A DNA stretch of 64,000 nt. Source: Eleftheria terrae (lineage in GTDB: Bacteria; Pseudomonadota; Gammaproteobacteria; Burkholderiales; Burkholderiaceae_C). Every line of letters starts with the position of its first letter. The stretch's first letter is position 1. A program made the position numbers and the translations under genes. Shown piece after piece: positions 44,116 through 52,314 of this stretch. Under the pieces are notes generated by a model. The model was given only the letters and a program-made list of their open reading frames with translations. It searched no databases and was not told the DNA's origin. The stretch lies in NCBI RefSeq assembly GCF_030419005.1, contig NZ_CP106953.1, forward strand, positions 310,001 through 374,000, in the 5' to 3' direction.

Positions 44116-45222
44116 ATGACAGCATTCTTCGGGCTCCATTGGTCGGTACGCGGGCGCTCGCTGCAGCGCGATCGTGGCTCCACGAGACAGCTGAGGCGAA
44201 GGGCCCGTTTCGTGACGCTACTGATGTCGGCAGTTGGCTTTTTGGCGACCTGCACCGTGGCGACTGCACAGCCCGGGACTGTCACCTTTCTTGGCAAACT
44301 GTCTCGGACCGTAGAAAGCGCTGCAGCCGGCATCAATAACGCGGGCCAAGTCGTGGGAACGAGTTGGGGCGAGGATCTGAACCGTTACGCAACCTTGTGG
44401 AATGGCATGACCCCGACTGCCTTGAGCCAGTCCGACAGTGGCGCAGACGCTATCAATGACGCTGGCCAGGTCGCCGGATTTGAAGGTCCTTACGCCACCG
44501 TATGGAATGGCTCAACGTCGACTCGTTTGCAATCGCTCAACCTGAGAGGCGCCTCTAGCGCACTGGACATCAATGACGCCGGCCAGGTGGTCGGCTACAG
44601 CTGGAGCGGCGCCGTCATACGCCCCGCCATGTGGGATCACCGAGGACTGACGGTTCTAGGCACGACGGGAGAGACATCCGGCGTGGCGCACGCGATCAAC
44701 GAAGCCGGTCAAGTGGTCGGGTACAGCACCGTGGCAGGGCAACCTGGGCTTGCCGCTACCTTATGGGTTGGCAACACCGCCACTCACCTGGGAACGTTGG
44801 GTGGCAGTGGGGGCTGCGCGTTTGGCATCAATGAGGCCGGTCAAATCGTCGGGAACAGCATCCTGGCGGACCACTGGACCTCCCACGCGACTCTATGGAA
44901 TGGCACCGTGCCGACCGACCTCGGGTCCCTGGGCGGAACGAACATCAGCACTGCTTACGGCATCAACAACGCCGGTCAGATTGTCGGCACCAGCAGCACC
45001 GACCGCGACGGTTTTCATGCGGTCATGTGGCAGGGCGGAGCCATCATTGACTTGAACGACTTTCTTGACGAGAGCCTCAAGAAGGCTGGTTGGCGGCTCG
45101 AGTTCGCGCGAGATGTCAACGACAGCGGATGGGTCGTGGGGAGCGCCGAGAACAGGTTCACTGCCGACACTCGCGCCTTCCTTCTTTCACCTGTTCCCGA
45201 ACCAGAGACCCATGTGCTCATG
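44116..45222 (+). pseudogene. HAF-repeat PEP-CTERM protein, split by IS481
   Basis: 369 residues before the insertion. A signal peptide (RFVTLLMSAVGFLATCTVATAQ) precedes six or so HAF-type repeats, each with a core like AHAINEAGQVVGYS ... ATLW ... LGTLGG, a beta-propeller-like extracellular repeat. It ends VPEPETHVLM at the insertion. The missing piece is on the other side of the IS at 46,397-46,459. AAGGAG precedes the ATG. With the IS in place the product lacks its membrane helix and ends CHSYDLI after eight foreign residues, so exosortase sorting is lost. Confidence 0.9.
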
Positions 45223-46389
45223 TGTCATAGCTACGACTTGATCTGACATTACCCTTGCCCGACAGGGCGTTCAAGGAAGTCAGATGACACAAGATCAGAA
45301 GATCATTCGCAACAAGATCGGGCTATTGAAGCTGGCGCAGACGCTGGGCAGCGTATCAGAAGCATGCAAGGTGCTGGGTTTCAGCCGAGACAGCTTCTAC
45401 CGCTTCAAGGAACTGTACGAGACGGGCGGAGAAACGGCGCTCGCAGAGATCTCCCGCAAGAAGCCCAACCTGAAGAACCGGGCGGACCCCATCATCGAGC
45501 GAGCGGTGATCGACTTCGCGCTGGAGCAGCCGGCATACGGCCAGGTGCGCGTTGCCAACGAGTTGAGAAAGCGCGCCATCAGCGTATCACCCGCCGGCGT
45601 GCGCACGATCTGGCTGCGCCATGACTTGCAGACCTTCCAACTGCGCCTGAAGGCGCTGTCGGCCAAGGTGGCGCAGGAGGGCGTGATTCTCACAGAGGAT
45701 CAGGTCCGTGCGCTGGAGAAGGCCAAGCAGGAGAAGGAAGCGCACGGCGAGATCGAGACAGAGCACCCGGGCTACCTCGGCTCGCAGGACACCTACTACG
45801 TGGGCAATCTCAAAGGCGTAGGGCGCATCTACCAGCAGACCTTCATCGACACGTACAGCAAGCTCGCGTTCGTCAAACTCTACGACCGCAAGCATGCGAT
45901 CACGGCGGCGGATATGCTCAACGACCGGGTGCTGCCGTTCTTCGAGGAACACGGGGTGCCGCTGCTGCGCATCCTGACCGACCGTGGCAGCGAGTACTGC
46001 GGCAACCGGGAGACGCACGAGTTCGCGCTGTATCTGGACCTGGAGAACATCGAGCACACGCGCACGCGCACGAAGAGGCCTCAGACCAACGGGATCTGCG
46101 AGCGCTTCCATCAGACCATCCAGAACGAGTTCTACGCCAGCGCCTTCCGGCGCAAGCTGTACAACTCGCTGGACGAACTGCAGGTGGACGTTGACGAGTG
46201 GATGCAGAGCTACAACGCCGAGCGGACGCACTCGGGCAAGTACTGCTACGGTAAGACGCCGCTGCAGACCTTTATCGAGAGTGCAACGCTGGCGTACGAT
46301 AAACAGCTGGATCAGATCAAGCAGACACCTCACGCCGATACGGCCGTCGCTTGACGGCTTGTCTGTCAGATCAAGTCTCGACTAGGACA
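45223..46389 (+). mobile_element. IS481-family element
   Basis: 1,167 bp with 26-bp inverted repeats (outer TGTC, inner GACTTGATCTGACA; 21 of 26 pairing) and a perfect 7-bp target duplication GCTCATG at 45,216-45,222 and 46,390-46,396. It sits inside the last codons of a PEP-CTERM gene. Confidence 0.95.
45284..46354 (+). CDS. IS481-family transposase
   Basis: 356 residues, intact. Helix-turn-helix (SVSEACKVLGFSRDSFYRFK), an HTH_29/33 linker, then the rve DDE core: DTYYVGNLKGVGRIYQQTFID, RILTDRGSEYCGN and TNGICERFHQTIQNEFY with the Asp, Asp and Glu residues. Own start codon with AAGG-type upstream region. Confidence 0.95.
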   Translation: MTQDQKIIRNKIGLLKLAQTLGSVSEACKVLGFSRDSFYRFKELYETGGETALAEISRKKPNLKNRADPIIERAVIDFALEQPAYGQVRVANELRKRAISVSPAGVRTIWLRHDLQTFQLRLKALSAKVAQEGVILTEDQVRALEKAKQEKEAHGEIETEHPGYLGSQDTYYVGNLKGVGRIYQQTFIDTYSKLAFVKLYDRKHAITAADMLNDRVLPFFEEHGVPLLRILTDRGSEYCGNRETHEFALYLDLENIEHTRTRTKRPQTNGICERFHQTIQNEFYASAFRRKLYNSLDELQVDVDEWMQSYNAERTHSGKYCYGKTPLQTFIESATLAYDKQLDQIKQTPHADTAVA

Positions 46390-46396
46390 GCTCATG

Positions 46397-46459
46397 CTGG
46401 CCGGCTTGGCGGCCGTCGCGTTCCTTGCGCGTTGCCGCTGCAGTGGAACTGCTCCATAG
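46397..46459 (+). pseudogene. 3' exon-like remainder of the PEP-CTERM gene
   Basis: Joining base 45,222 to 46,397 (one copy of GCTCATG) restores HVLMLAGLAAVAFLARCRC followed by SGTAP and TAG at 46,457-46,459: the hydrophobic helix and basic tail expected after VPEPE. This shows the IS481 insertion is recent and left the gene otherwise intact. Confidence 0.9.
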
Positions 46460-46536
46460 CTGCCCGGCACCCCGTGGACCGTTGCTGCCACGGCTCGGCG
46501 TGCTACCAGCCTGATCCATCATTCCTCTCCGATGGC

Positions 46537-46977
46537 TCAGGCTTCGACGTGCCGCACTGGAAGGCCTCGCCGTCGGGCTTCCGCTGCGACCTTCTGTCCT
46601 AGGACCTCGTCCTCGATGAGGAGCGCATGCTTCGTCACTTCGTTAACGAGGAGATCTCCTGAGCGGTCCTGCGGTCGCTCCTCTACGATCAATCCGGCGT
46701 TCCGGCAAGCTCCAGCAATGAGCCGCCCCTCGCGCTGGTCGAACTCTCCAAGGCTTACACATGCCCGGCCTCGAAGCTCGTTGAGTGCCGTTGTTGCAGT
46801 CACTTCGGCATATGCCGGGACAGCGGCGCGTATCGCTGCTACCTGTTTCGCGTCTGGTCCTCCCGCGTGGAAGTGCAGGGTCAATTCCAGGCTGTGCAGG
46901 TTTACGCGATTCACAACCCACCCGGGCTGAGAGCCGTCCCAGAGATAGCAGTAGCGGTCAACTTCCGTCACCTGCAC
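46537..46977 (-). CDS. hypothetical protein, last gene of array
   Basis: 146 residues from a GTG at 46977 placed 4 bases after CGGAAAGGA; the in-frame ATG at 46995 lies inside the shared junction and is probably not used. RYCYLWDGSQPGWVVNRVNLHSLELTLHFHAGGPDAKQVAAIRAA is beta-rich and then VIEDEVLGQKVAAEARRRGL-type helices follow. No family recognised. Last of the minus-strand array. Confidence 0.65.
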   Translation of the reverse strand: MQVTEVDRYCYLWDGSQPGWVVNRVNLHSLELTLHFHAGGPDAKQVAAIRAAVPAYAEVTATTALNELRGRACVSLGEFDQREGRLIAGACRNAGLIVEERPQDRSGDLLVNEVTKHALLIEDEVLGQKVAAEARRRGLPVRHVEA

Positions 46978-46991
46978 ACCGTCCTTTCCGA

Positions 46992-48065
46992 TCATTCGAT
47001 CCCCAATGACATTTCAAGATGAGCGGCCTCGAGGGTCTGGATAAGGTCGTACGGCACTACGGGGCAGCCATGCACCCGGTCAGATTCAACCGCATAGCAT
47101 CCGAGGTACAAGCGGCCGTTCAAGGGCAACAGGAAGCACACATAGTCGTCCGTTGTAGGCCCCCAATCGAACACACGCAGATCGCCGCATGCGCGCTCTA
47201 TGTCCGCGTCTACCCCGTTGACAAGCCGCCGGACAGCGTCTTCTAGGTCAAGCCCGACGAACAGCTCCTCATGCTTCAGAAAGTTCAGCTCACTCTTCAG
47301 GCGCTGGATTGTTGCGGCAAGTGCGGGCACGAAAGCCGGGACGTAGACCTGGTCGTCTTCTGACGTGATCCCTTCTCCGGCGACAACCAACTTTACCGTA
47401 CGAAGCGCCCCCGTCGTCCGGCCGATCGCCACTGAAAAGTCGTTGCTTGTGCCGAATTTCCTGATACCGGCGGCACCCGCTTGCTTGCTCATTCCAGTGT
47501 CCGCCAGCGCCTTGTTCATGATGTCTCTCGTCTTTTCGGAGGCAGCTGCCGAGCAGACGGCTCTGGATCTCGCACTCTCCAGGCGCTCGGCAATCTGATG
47601 TGCTGCAGCTGCAACCTGCTGAACGAAAGTCACATCCGCTGCCATGTCATCCGAGGCCTCATACGCATATCGCCAATCCTCGAATAGCGTCTTGATGTTG
47701 CGTAGTGCCTCGCTGAACTGCATTGTTCGTCCCGGTATACGAGGGTAGCCCGGCACCTTGACAGCCGCCTCGACTGACTGCTGCGTCTCAGCAGAAAGGA
47801 CGCGAAACAGTGCGTCCAGATCATGACCAACCCACTGCTCATTGCGCTCAAGGAGAAGGATTCCTTTGAATGCAAGTTCCACGGCGAAGGCAGCGCAGAC
47901 GACAGCCGGAATGCCAGCCGGAACGTCGCCACGGAATGCCAGGCGCGCATCCAGAGCACGGGAGGCAGTATGTCTGAACTGCTCTGAAATGCGGATGCAA
48001 CGAAGCGCCTTCTGCAGTGCGTCTTCCGCAGATAACGTCGCTCTCACGCGAACGAGCTTGTTCAC
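46992..48065 (-). CDS. HEPN-like hypothetical protein
   Basis: 357 residues from a GTG at 48065, preceded by GATCGGAAAGAGAGGGGAGG. The N-terminal part, AAFAVELAFKGILLLERNEQWVGHDLDALFRVL, has the VELxLKxLL...GHDLxxLF pattern of HEPN-type domains; the C-terminal 150 residues are unassigned. Its stop TGA is the first three bases of the next junction motif. No R-x4-6-H nuclease motif is evident, so it may be a catalytically inactive HEPN protein. Confidence 0.65.
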   Translation of the reverse strand: MNKLVRVRATLSAEDALQKALRCIRISEQFRHTASRALDARLAFRGDVPAGIPAVVCAAFAVELAFKGILLLERNEQWVGHDLDALFRVLSAETQQSVEAAVKVPGYPRIPGRTMQFSEALRNIKTLFEDWRYAYEASDDMAADVTFVQQVAAAAHQIAERLESARSRAVCSAAASEKTRDIMNKALADTGMSKQAGAAGIRKFGTSNDFSVAIGRTTGALRTVKLVVAGEGITSEDDQVYVPAFVPALAATIQRLKSELNFLKHEELFVGLDLEDAVRRLVNGVDADIERACGDLRVFDWGPTTDDYVCFLLPLNGRLYLGCYAVESDRVHGCPVVPYDLIQTLEAAHLEMSLGIE

Positions 48066-48087
48066 CGGCCTCCCCTCTCTTTCCGAT

Positions 48088-48396
48088 CTAGTGTCGACGC
48101 GCGGTGCCGCCGGACGTCATGACGATATCAATCAGCTCCATGAAGCGCCTGTTCTCGTAACGCAATGGCGCGACAAACGCTTGCGCCTCCTCCCAGGACA
48201 GCCTCAGCACGACTTCGCCGCTATTGCAGCCATTTCTGTAGATGATAGGAGGTTGGTGGCTCTCCGGCGAGACCGGCTCGAACGCTCTCGTCTTCAGGAA
48301 GAACTCATACCACTGGCCGTCGTCGGAATCAAAACAGAACCCGTACGAACCGCCATCCCTGTAGATGTCGGCGCCCCAGATCTTCTGGACCCTCAC
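48088..48396 (-). CDS. hypothetical array protein
   Basis: 102 residues from a GTG start overlapping the previous stop. KIWGADIYRDGGSYGFCFDSDDGQWYEFFLKTRAFEPVSPESHQPPIIYRNG: a beta-rich protein resembling small immunity proteins in character. The upstream CGGAAAGGATC is translated as the last codons of the preceding gene. Stop TAG is followed directly by ATCGGAAAG. Confidence 0.6.
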   Translation of the reverse strand: MRVQKIWGADIYRDGGSYGFCFDSDDGQWYEFFLKTRAFEPVSPESHQPPIIYRNGCNSGEVVLRLSWEEAQAFVAPLRYENRRFMELIDIVMTSGGTARRH

Positions 48397-48644
48397 GGTT
48401 TGATCCTTTCCGACCAGTCCGGTACATCCCGACTGGTGATGATTCGCGTGAATGGCGGATGGATGGACGTGGAGTCCGTGACCTCCACCTTCCGCATCAA
48501 ATTGCCTTCGGCGTCGAAGACCTCGAAGACGTCGATGTCGGCGTCTTGACCCTTGCGCACCGATCGTTCACCGGAAACCCGCACCACCTTGTGCGATGGG
48601 TCGATGCCAAGCTTTGCCCTTACTGCTTCGTCCATGTCGTTCAT
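48393..48644 (-). CDS. hypothetical array protein
   Basis: 83 residues (second Met, three codons on, has the better-spaced GGAGG). KLGIDPSHKVVRVSGERSVRKGQDADIDVFEVFDAEGNLMRKVEVTDS forms a compact beta-rich small protein. It overlaps both neighbours by four bases. The last residues SERIKP are encoded by the shared junction itself, as if the original stop had been moved downstream. Confidence 0.55.
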   Translation of the reverse strand: MNDMDEAVRAKLGIDPSHKVVRVSGERSVRKGQDADIDVFEVFDAEGNLMRKVEVTDSTSIHPPFTRIITSRDVPDWSERIKP

Positions 48645-48898
48645 CCCTCCAGGCTACCCGGTCTCACCACAATCTGTGCGCAACGGGGCCACACCGTCGT
48701 CCGTAGCGCGCCGCCACCGTCGACCGGCGCATGCACTTCAACACTAAAGCTAGCCGGCCGCGTTTCCGTCCTCCGCATGTGCCACTCGTTCGTGGTGATG
48801 GTTCCGGCCAAGCGGCTTGAACCGAGGTTAACTTGATGCTCATGATGCTCATGCTGTCTGCACTTTCCGATCAGTTGCCGGAACGCCGGCGTACGCAT
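48641..48898 (-). CDS. hypothetical array protein, possible frameshift near start
   Basis: 85 residues as read from the ATG at 48898. The convincing part is NLGSSRLAGTITTNEWHMRRTETRPASFSVEVHAPVDGGG. The junction motif CTGATCGGAAAG lies inside the first codons (48,861-48,873) and is followed by ATGAGCATCATGAGCATC in another frame, so the original start was probably that ATG at 48,852, with a one-base change in the repeated ATGAGCATC since. Confidence 0.5.
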   Translation of the reverse strand: MRTPAFRQLIGKCRQHEHHEHQVNLGSSRLAGTITTNEWHMRRTETRPASFSVEVHAPVDGGGALRTTVWPRCAQIVVRPGSLEG

Positions 48899-48907
48899 GG
48901 ATCTTAG

Positions 48908-49378
48908 TCAGCGCCGCAGCTCGGGCGCCCGCGCCAGACCGGCCTTCAGTTCGGCGATGCGACTGTCGGCTAAGCGCAGAAGGCACCGCTGCTGGTCACT
49001 CTCCGACATTGATCCTGGATAAGCGTAGAGCCATTCGAGCGCACATTGGCGTCTGCGGAACTCGCGCCACGACCTGTCGGCCGCGGAGACAGCTTCGCGC
49101 AGCCTCCCGTCCATACTTTGCTCGAGATCCCGTGTGAGATGGACGACCACCGCCTCACGTTCCTGGACACGTTGCCGCAGGCACGCATCATCGAAGGCAG
49201 GCAGATCGACGCCTTGGCAAACATCAGCAGCAAGCACCCCTCCGGCGACCAACGATGCGACTGCGCCGATGGCCAATCTCACGGCGTGGCAAGCACTGTG
49301 CAGCGGGACAGCCTTTACAGTCATCACCGCACCAGATAGGCAGAACCCACCCGCAACATTGCACATGATGGTCTTCAT
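48908..49378 (-). CDS. LprI/DUF1311-type secreted protein
   Basis: 156 residues from the ATG at 49378, preceded by CATCGGAAAGGATC. A long N-region and hydrophobic segment (RLAIGAVASLVAGGVLAADV) look like a signal peptide or anchor; the mature part contains SWREFRRRQCALEWLYAYPGSMSESDQQRCLLRLADSRIAEL, the (W)xxFRxxQC...C pattern of LprI-type lysozyme-inhibitor domains. Probably periplasmic. Fits an envelope-protective or immunity role; inference. Confidence 0.7.
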   Translation of the reverse strand: MKTIMCNVAGGFCLSGAVMTVKAVPLHSACHAVRLAIGAVASLVAGGVLAADVCQGVDLPAFDDACLRQRVQEREAVVVHLTRDLEQSMDGRLREAVSAADRSWREFRRRQCALEWLYAYPGSMSESDQQRCLLRLADSRIAELKAGLARAPELRR

Positions 49379-49544
49379 CACGATCCTTTCCGATGTCTCA
49401 TAAGGTCGCAATGACGTTGTGCGGTAGCACGTCGTCGTAAGCTGAGGCGGTGCGCCCCGGCAGTCGTCTTGAGCTTGCCGGACCACCGATCGGTAGGCGG
49501 TCAAGTGCCATAGCGCTTCCGCTGACAGGAGCGAATCGTCAAGT

Positions 49545-49748
49545 TCAAGATGCAACGCGAGGATCCCTGCGGCGTGAGGGGCCGTGATGCAGAATGCAAG
49601 GCACCGCAAGCCCCATGACCCAGGATGACAAGTACCACGGCGGCTCATCCTGCAAGAGCGGCGCACGTATCAGGTGTGGCATGAACAATGCGGTTGAAGG
49701 CGCCAGTGCCAGGTATAGGGTCAGTCGCCCGAGGAACTGTCTATTCAT
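49545..49748 (-). CDS. small membrane protein
   Basis: 67 residues with two hydrophobic segments (LTLYLALAPSTALFMPHLI and YLSSWVMGLAVPCIL). The junction TGATCGGAAAGGA precedes the ATG, and the TGA belongs to the upstream gene. The 166 bp after its stop, up to 49,379, hold no gene I can support. Confidence 0.6.
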   Translation of the reverse strand: MNRQFLGRLTLYLALAPSTALFMPHLIRAPLLQDEPPWYLSSWVMGLAVPCILHHGPSRRRDPRVAS

Positions 49749-49766
49749 CGCATTTTTCCTTTCCGA

Positions 49767-49979
49767 TCAGTCGCGTTCCGCGGTTTCCTCTTGCGGGCGG
49801 CGCTCACCTTCTCTGTCCTCGGCAGCCTCCCGATGCGCGGACATGCCCAAATACACAATCAGCCCGAGACCCAGAAGCACAGACGCAGCGGCTGGCGAAT
49901 AAACGACCGCTAAGGCCATCATCCCTGCAGCGGTAAGCGTAGGAACGAGGATGGCCCGCATCTTTGAATCCTTCCGCAT
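49767..49979 (-). CDS. small membrane protein
   Basis: 70 residues: AILVPTLTAAGMMALAVVYS and AASVLLGLGLIVYLGMSAH are likely membrane helices, followed by an acidic tail (EDREGERRPQEETAERD). Preceded by TAAGTCGGAAAGGAGG, where TAA is the upstream stop. Function unknown; its tail ends exactly at the next TGATCGGAAAGGA. Confidence 0.6.
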   Translation of the reverse strand: MRKDSKMRAILVPTLTAAGMMALAVVYSPAAASVLLGLGLIVYLGMSAHREAAEDREGERRPQEETAERD

Positions 49980-49998
49980 GCCTGTCCTCCTTTCCGAC

Positions 49999-50202
49999 TT
50001 AGAAGGGGGCGGAAAAATCGGGAGCCGGCCGGATGACCAACGACACAGGCACCGCCGGCGCCGCCGACGTGTTGAGGCTTGACAGATCGATGTTCTGAAT
50101 CGTCACCTTGTGCTCGACACCCACCAGCTCAGTGAGCGCCTTGCCGATTGCCGCCTCGATCGCCGCCACGCTGTGCTGCTTGATCGATTTTTCCTCGCTC
50201 AT
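49999..50202 (-). CDS. small hypothetical array protein
   Basis: 67 residues: IKQHSVAAIEAAIGKALTELVGVEHKVTIQNIDLSSLN, then a Pro/Ala-rich end. AACGGAAAGGA precedes the ATG. It overlaps the 3' part of the upstream frame by 74 bp, an overlap probably caused by a frame change in that gene. Confidence 0.55.
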   Translation of the reverse strand: MSEEKSIKQHSVAAIEAAIGKALTELVGVEHKVTIQNIDLSSLNTSAAPAVPVSLVIRPAPDFSAPF

Positions 50203-50536
50203 GGATTCTTTCCTTTCCGTTCAGAACGAAGTCTGCTCCAAGCCGTTTCCGTGGACCAACCTTCATGTCGACTTCCATCCCGACCAAAACTGATACGCCC
50301 GGAGGCAGTCCGAAGGCGACCATCCAGCCGTCCTCTGCAGGCGCGACATCGGTCAACCAGTCGACGCGGGAAGGATATTCGCTCAGGATTGCCATTGCCT
50401 CACTGAGCTGTCCCTTGACCATTTCAAACTGGTATGCCACTGCAATCTCAGCATCCAAGTCGGGATCAGGGCCATTGTGCTGGCTCTCTGCGCCGATGAT
50501 TCTCACGACGACGCTGCTTGTCGGGTCCTGATCCAT
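50129..50536 (-). CDS. hypothetical array protein, C-terminus doubtful
   Basis: 135 residues from the ATG at 50536, after CATCGGAAAGGA. VVVRIIGAESQHNGPDPDLDAEIAVAYQFEMVKGQLSEAMAILSEYPSRVDWLTDVAPAEDGWMVAFGLP reads well; after GADF the last 27 residues are low-complexity and overlap the next gene. In the neighbouring frame a TGA lies at the usual place just before CGGAAAGGA, so a one-base slip probably removed the true stop. Confidence 0.6.
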   Translation of the reverse strand: MDQDPTSSVVVRIIGAESQHNGPDPDLDAEIAVAYQFEMVKGQLSEAMAILSEYPSRVDWLTDVAPAEDGWMVAFGLPPGVSVLVGMEVDMKVGPRKRLGADFVLNGKERIHERGKIDQAAQRGGDRGGNRQGAH

Positions 50537-50564
50537 TTCGCGTTCCTTTCCGATGAGGTTCAAG

Positions 50565-50852
50565 CTACGACCCGAGTTTGACGATCTCAAAGCGGCTTCT
50601 GTCCGGTAGGTTGGGCCAGAGTTGAAGTTCGGGCCAATCTGCACGGAACACATCAAGATGACCGCCACCTTCCTTCGAATCAAGGAAACGCAACGCCTCC
50701 TCAAACTGCTCCGGTACAGAACCTGGGCGAGGTCGGCTGAGCCACATTACGTCGTAGGTGCCTGGCATGATCCGCAGCCGCTGACCGTTCTCAGCTAGGC
50801 CACCTACGGGCTCGCCGTCCTTCACACGTACACGATGGACTTCACTTCCCAT
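50565..50852 (-). CDS. hypothetical array protein
   Basis: 95 residues after GATCGGAAAGGGAACGAG. HRVRVKDGEPVGGLAENGQRLRIMPGTYDVMWLSRPRPGSVPEQFEEALRFLDSKEGG: a mixed alpha/beta small protein of immunity-like size. No family recognised. Confidence 0.6.
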   Translation of the reverse strand: MGSEVHRVRVKDGEPVGGLAENGQRLRIMPGTYDVMWLSRPRPGSVPEQFEEALRFLDSKEGGGHLDVFRADWPELQLWPNLPDRSRFEIVKLGS

Positions 50853-50896
50853 CTCGTTCCCTTTCCGATCTCGTATTCGCCTGCTTCAGATCTCGC

Positions 50897-51133
50897 CTAC
50901 AGACCTCGAAGCGAGCCGGTGAACTTTCCACACGCACATTGATGCACTGTCGCTCGCCCCTCTGCTAGCGAGGCGAAGTGGATGGGCTGCGCGCAACGGT
51001 TGCACGCCACTTTGCAGGTACCCTTGAGTCGATACTCTGCGAGAGCCTCTAGAAACAGCTCTCGATCATCTTCGGACAGTGCACCCTCACGCTCGCCCTG
51101 CCTGACGGGCCTGTCTGGACCTGGGCCGCTCAT
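50897..51133 (-). CDS. zinc-ribbon array protein
   Basis: 78 residues with a C-terminal Cys4 site, CKVACNRCAQPIHFASLAEG followed by HQCACGKFTGSLRGL. The C-terminal layout C-x2-C-x-PI ... C-x-CGK ... RGL is repeated in the gene at 63,614-63,997, so these are paralogues. TAGGAGAAAGGGGACTTGA, a variant junction whose TAG ends the upstream gene, precedes the ATG. Confidence 0.65.
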   Translation of the reverse strand: MSGPGPDRPVRQGEREGALSEDDRELFLEALAEYRLKGTCKVACNRCAQPIHFASLAEGRATVHQCACGKFTGSLRGL

Positions 51134-51149
51134 TCAAGTCCCCTTTCTC

Positions 51150-51359
51150 CTACTGTGCGAGAACACGTTCGACGAACTCGAGCCGCGACTGGCTGTCAGC
51201 GGCACTGAAGCTCATCCTCCCTTTGAGTTCGCTATAGCGTTCTCGCATGCCGTCCACATCCTGCTCCATCGTGTGGTCGAGGTCCTCGGGCAGCAATCCC
51301 GTCGACAGCACGCGCAGCGTGTCGACAGTCCGTTCGGCCTTTGACCTTTGCGTCGTCAT
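51150..51359 (-). CDS. hypothetical array protein
   Basis: 69 residues from the ATG at 51359, after GAACGGAAAGGGCTTGAG. ERTVDTLRVLSTGLLPEDLDHTMEQDVDGMRERYSELKGRMSFSAADSQSRLEFVERVL: helical and acidic. The in-frame sequence upstream of this ATG belongs to the previous gene's region. Confidence 0.6.
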   Translation of the reverse strand: MTTQRSKAERTVDTLRVLSTGLLPEDLDHTMEQDVDGMRERYSELKGRMSFSAADSQSRLEFVERVLAQ

Positions 51360-51378
51360 CTCAAGCCCTTTCCGTTCT

Positions 51379-51681
51379 CTACTCACCATTCCATTCGGCA
51401 TGCTGGGGGACCATGCACTCAACACGCCACTGTTCGAGGCGCTCGTAGATGGCTGTCGATGGCCACGGTGGTGCCTGTGGTCCTTGCCAGACGAGGTGCA
51501 CAAGAGCGACACGCCCGGTTCCATCTAGGATCTGGAACAGACAGTCGTCCCCGTTTCCCCGGCCTATGAGTTCGACCGGTAGTCCGTACATAACGTGCCC
51601 CGGCTTAACCTCTATGGCGAGTTGCCTCTTGAACGTACCATCGGCGTCGTGGTACGACTCCCATGGGGCGAGCCATTGCAT
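51379..51681 (-). CDS. hypothetical array protein
   Basis: 100 residues from the ATG at 51681, placed after TTCGGAAAGGTGGTGCG. WLAPWESYHDADGTFKRQLAIEVKPGHVMYGLPVELIGRGNGDDCLFQILDGTGRVALVHLVWQG: beta-rich; small-immunity-like. No family recognised. Confidence 0.6.
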   Translation of the reverse strand: MQWLAPWESYHDADGTFKRQLAIEVKPGHVMYGLPVELIGRGNGDDCLFQILDGTGRVALVHLVWQGPQAPPWPSTAIYERLEQWRVECMVPQHAEWNGE

Positions 51682-51716
51682 CGCACCACCTTTCCGAACA
51701 CTCTTTGCATTGGCCA

Positions 51717-52268
51717 TTAGGGTGCTTCCTGCTCGCCGGAATCGATCGCTACGCACTGCCCTTCGAAATGAGCAGCACGCCAGGTTTCGTGCTCCGAGCT
51801 GTCCTTGGGGTAGGGATTGTTGGACGCGGGCAGCCCTGCCCGGCCTGCTTCCCATCCTGCTATGCGGATGTCCTTGGCGCGTACTCGGAGTCGCTCGTCA
51901 TCCATTGCAGTCCATACCCGTTCCTTGCCGATCTGCTCGCGCGAGGCGACAGTTTGCTCTGGGAACTGTCGATACGGCGTCATGCCGCCGGCCGAAACCG
52001 CGGCCTCACGCTTCCCGCGCGTGATCCGGCCCACCTCGCTCATTGTCACTTCGACCGCCCCGGCTTTGACGGCCTCGGCGCGCTTGCTCATGGCGATGTC
52101 GAAGTGTTCGTGATGCGTGCCTGCCTTTTGGAGCCACTGGCGCGCCACACCGATGCGATCAGCCATTGCGAGCAGCTCATCGGTGCTATCGGCCACCATG
52201 TGACACATCTTCATGCGGCCGTACTGACCCATGGGTATCGTGTGCATGTCGTCAACGTACACCGTCAT
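51717..52268 (-). CDS. DUF4031 protein
   Basis: 183 residues. MTVYVDDMHTIPMGQYGRMKMCHMVADSTDELLAMADRIGVARQWLQKAGTHHEHFDI is the DUF4031 signature: the VYVDD strand with an acidic pair, the MCHM turn and the HEHFD end. The family is small, uncharacterised and phage-associated. The C-terminal half has no assignment. Junction before the ATG is the degenerate TACATCGGAAATAG. Confidence 0.78.
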   Translation of the reverse strand: MTVYVDDMHTIPMGQYGRMKMCHMVADSTDELLAMADRIGVARQWLQKAGTHHEHFDIAMSKRAEAVKAGAVEVTMSEVGRITRGKREAAVSAGGMTPYRQFPEQTVASREQIGKERVWTAMDDERLRVRAKDIRIAGWEAGRAGLPASNNPYPKDSSEHETWRAAHFEGQCVAIDSGEQEAP

Positions 52269-52314
52269 TTGCGTCTATTTCCGATGTAGTCACTAGAGCC
52301 GGTCAGACCTGCTC

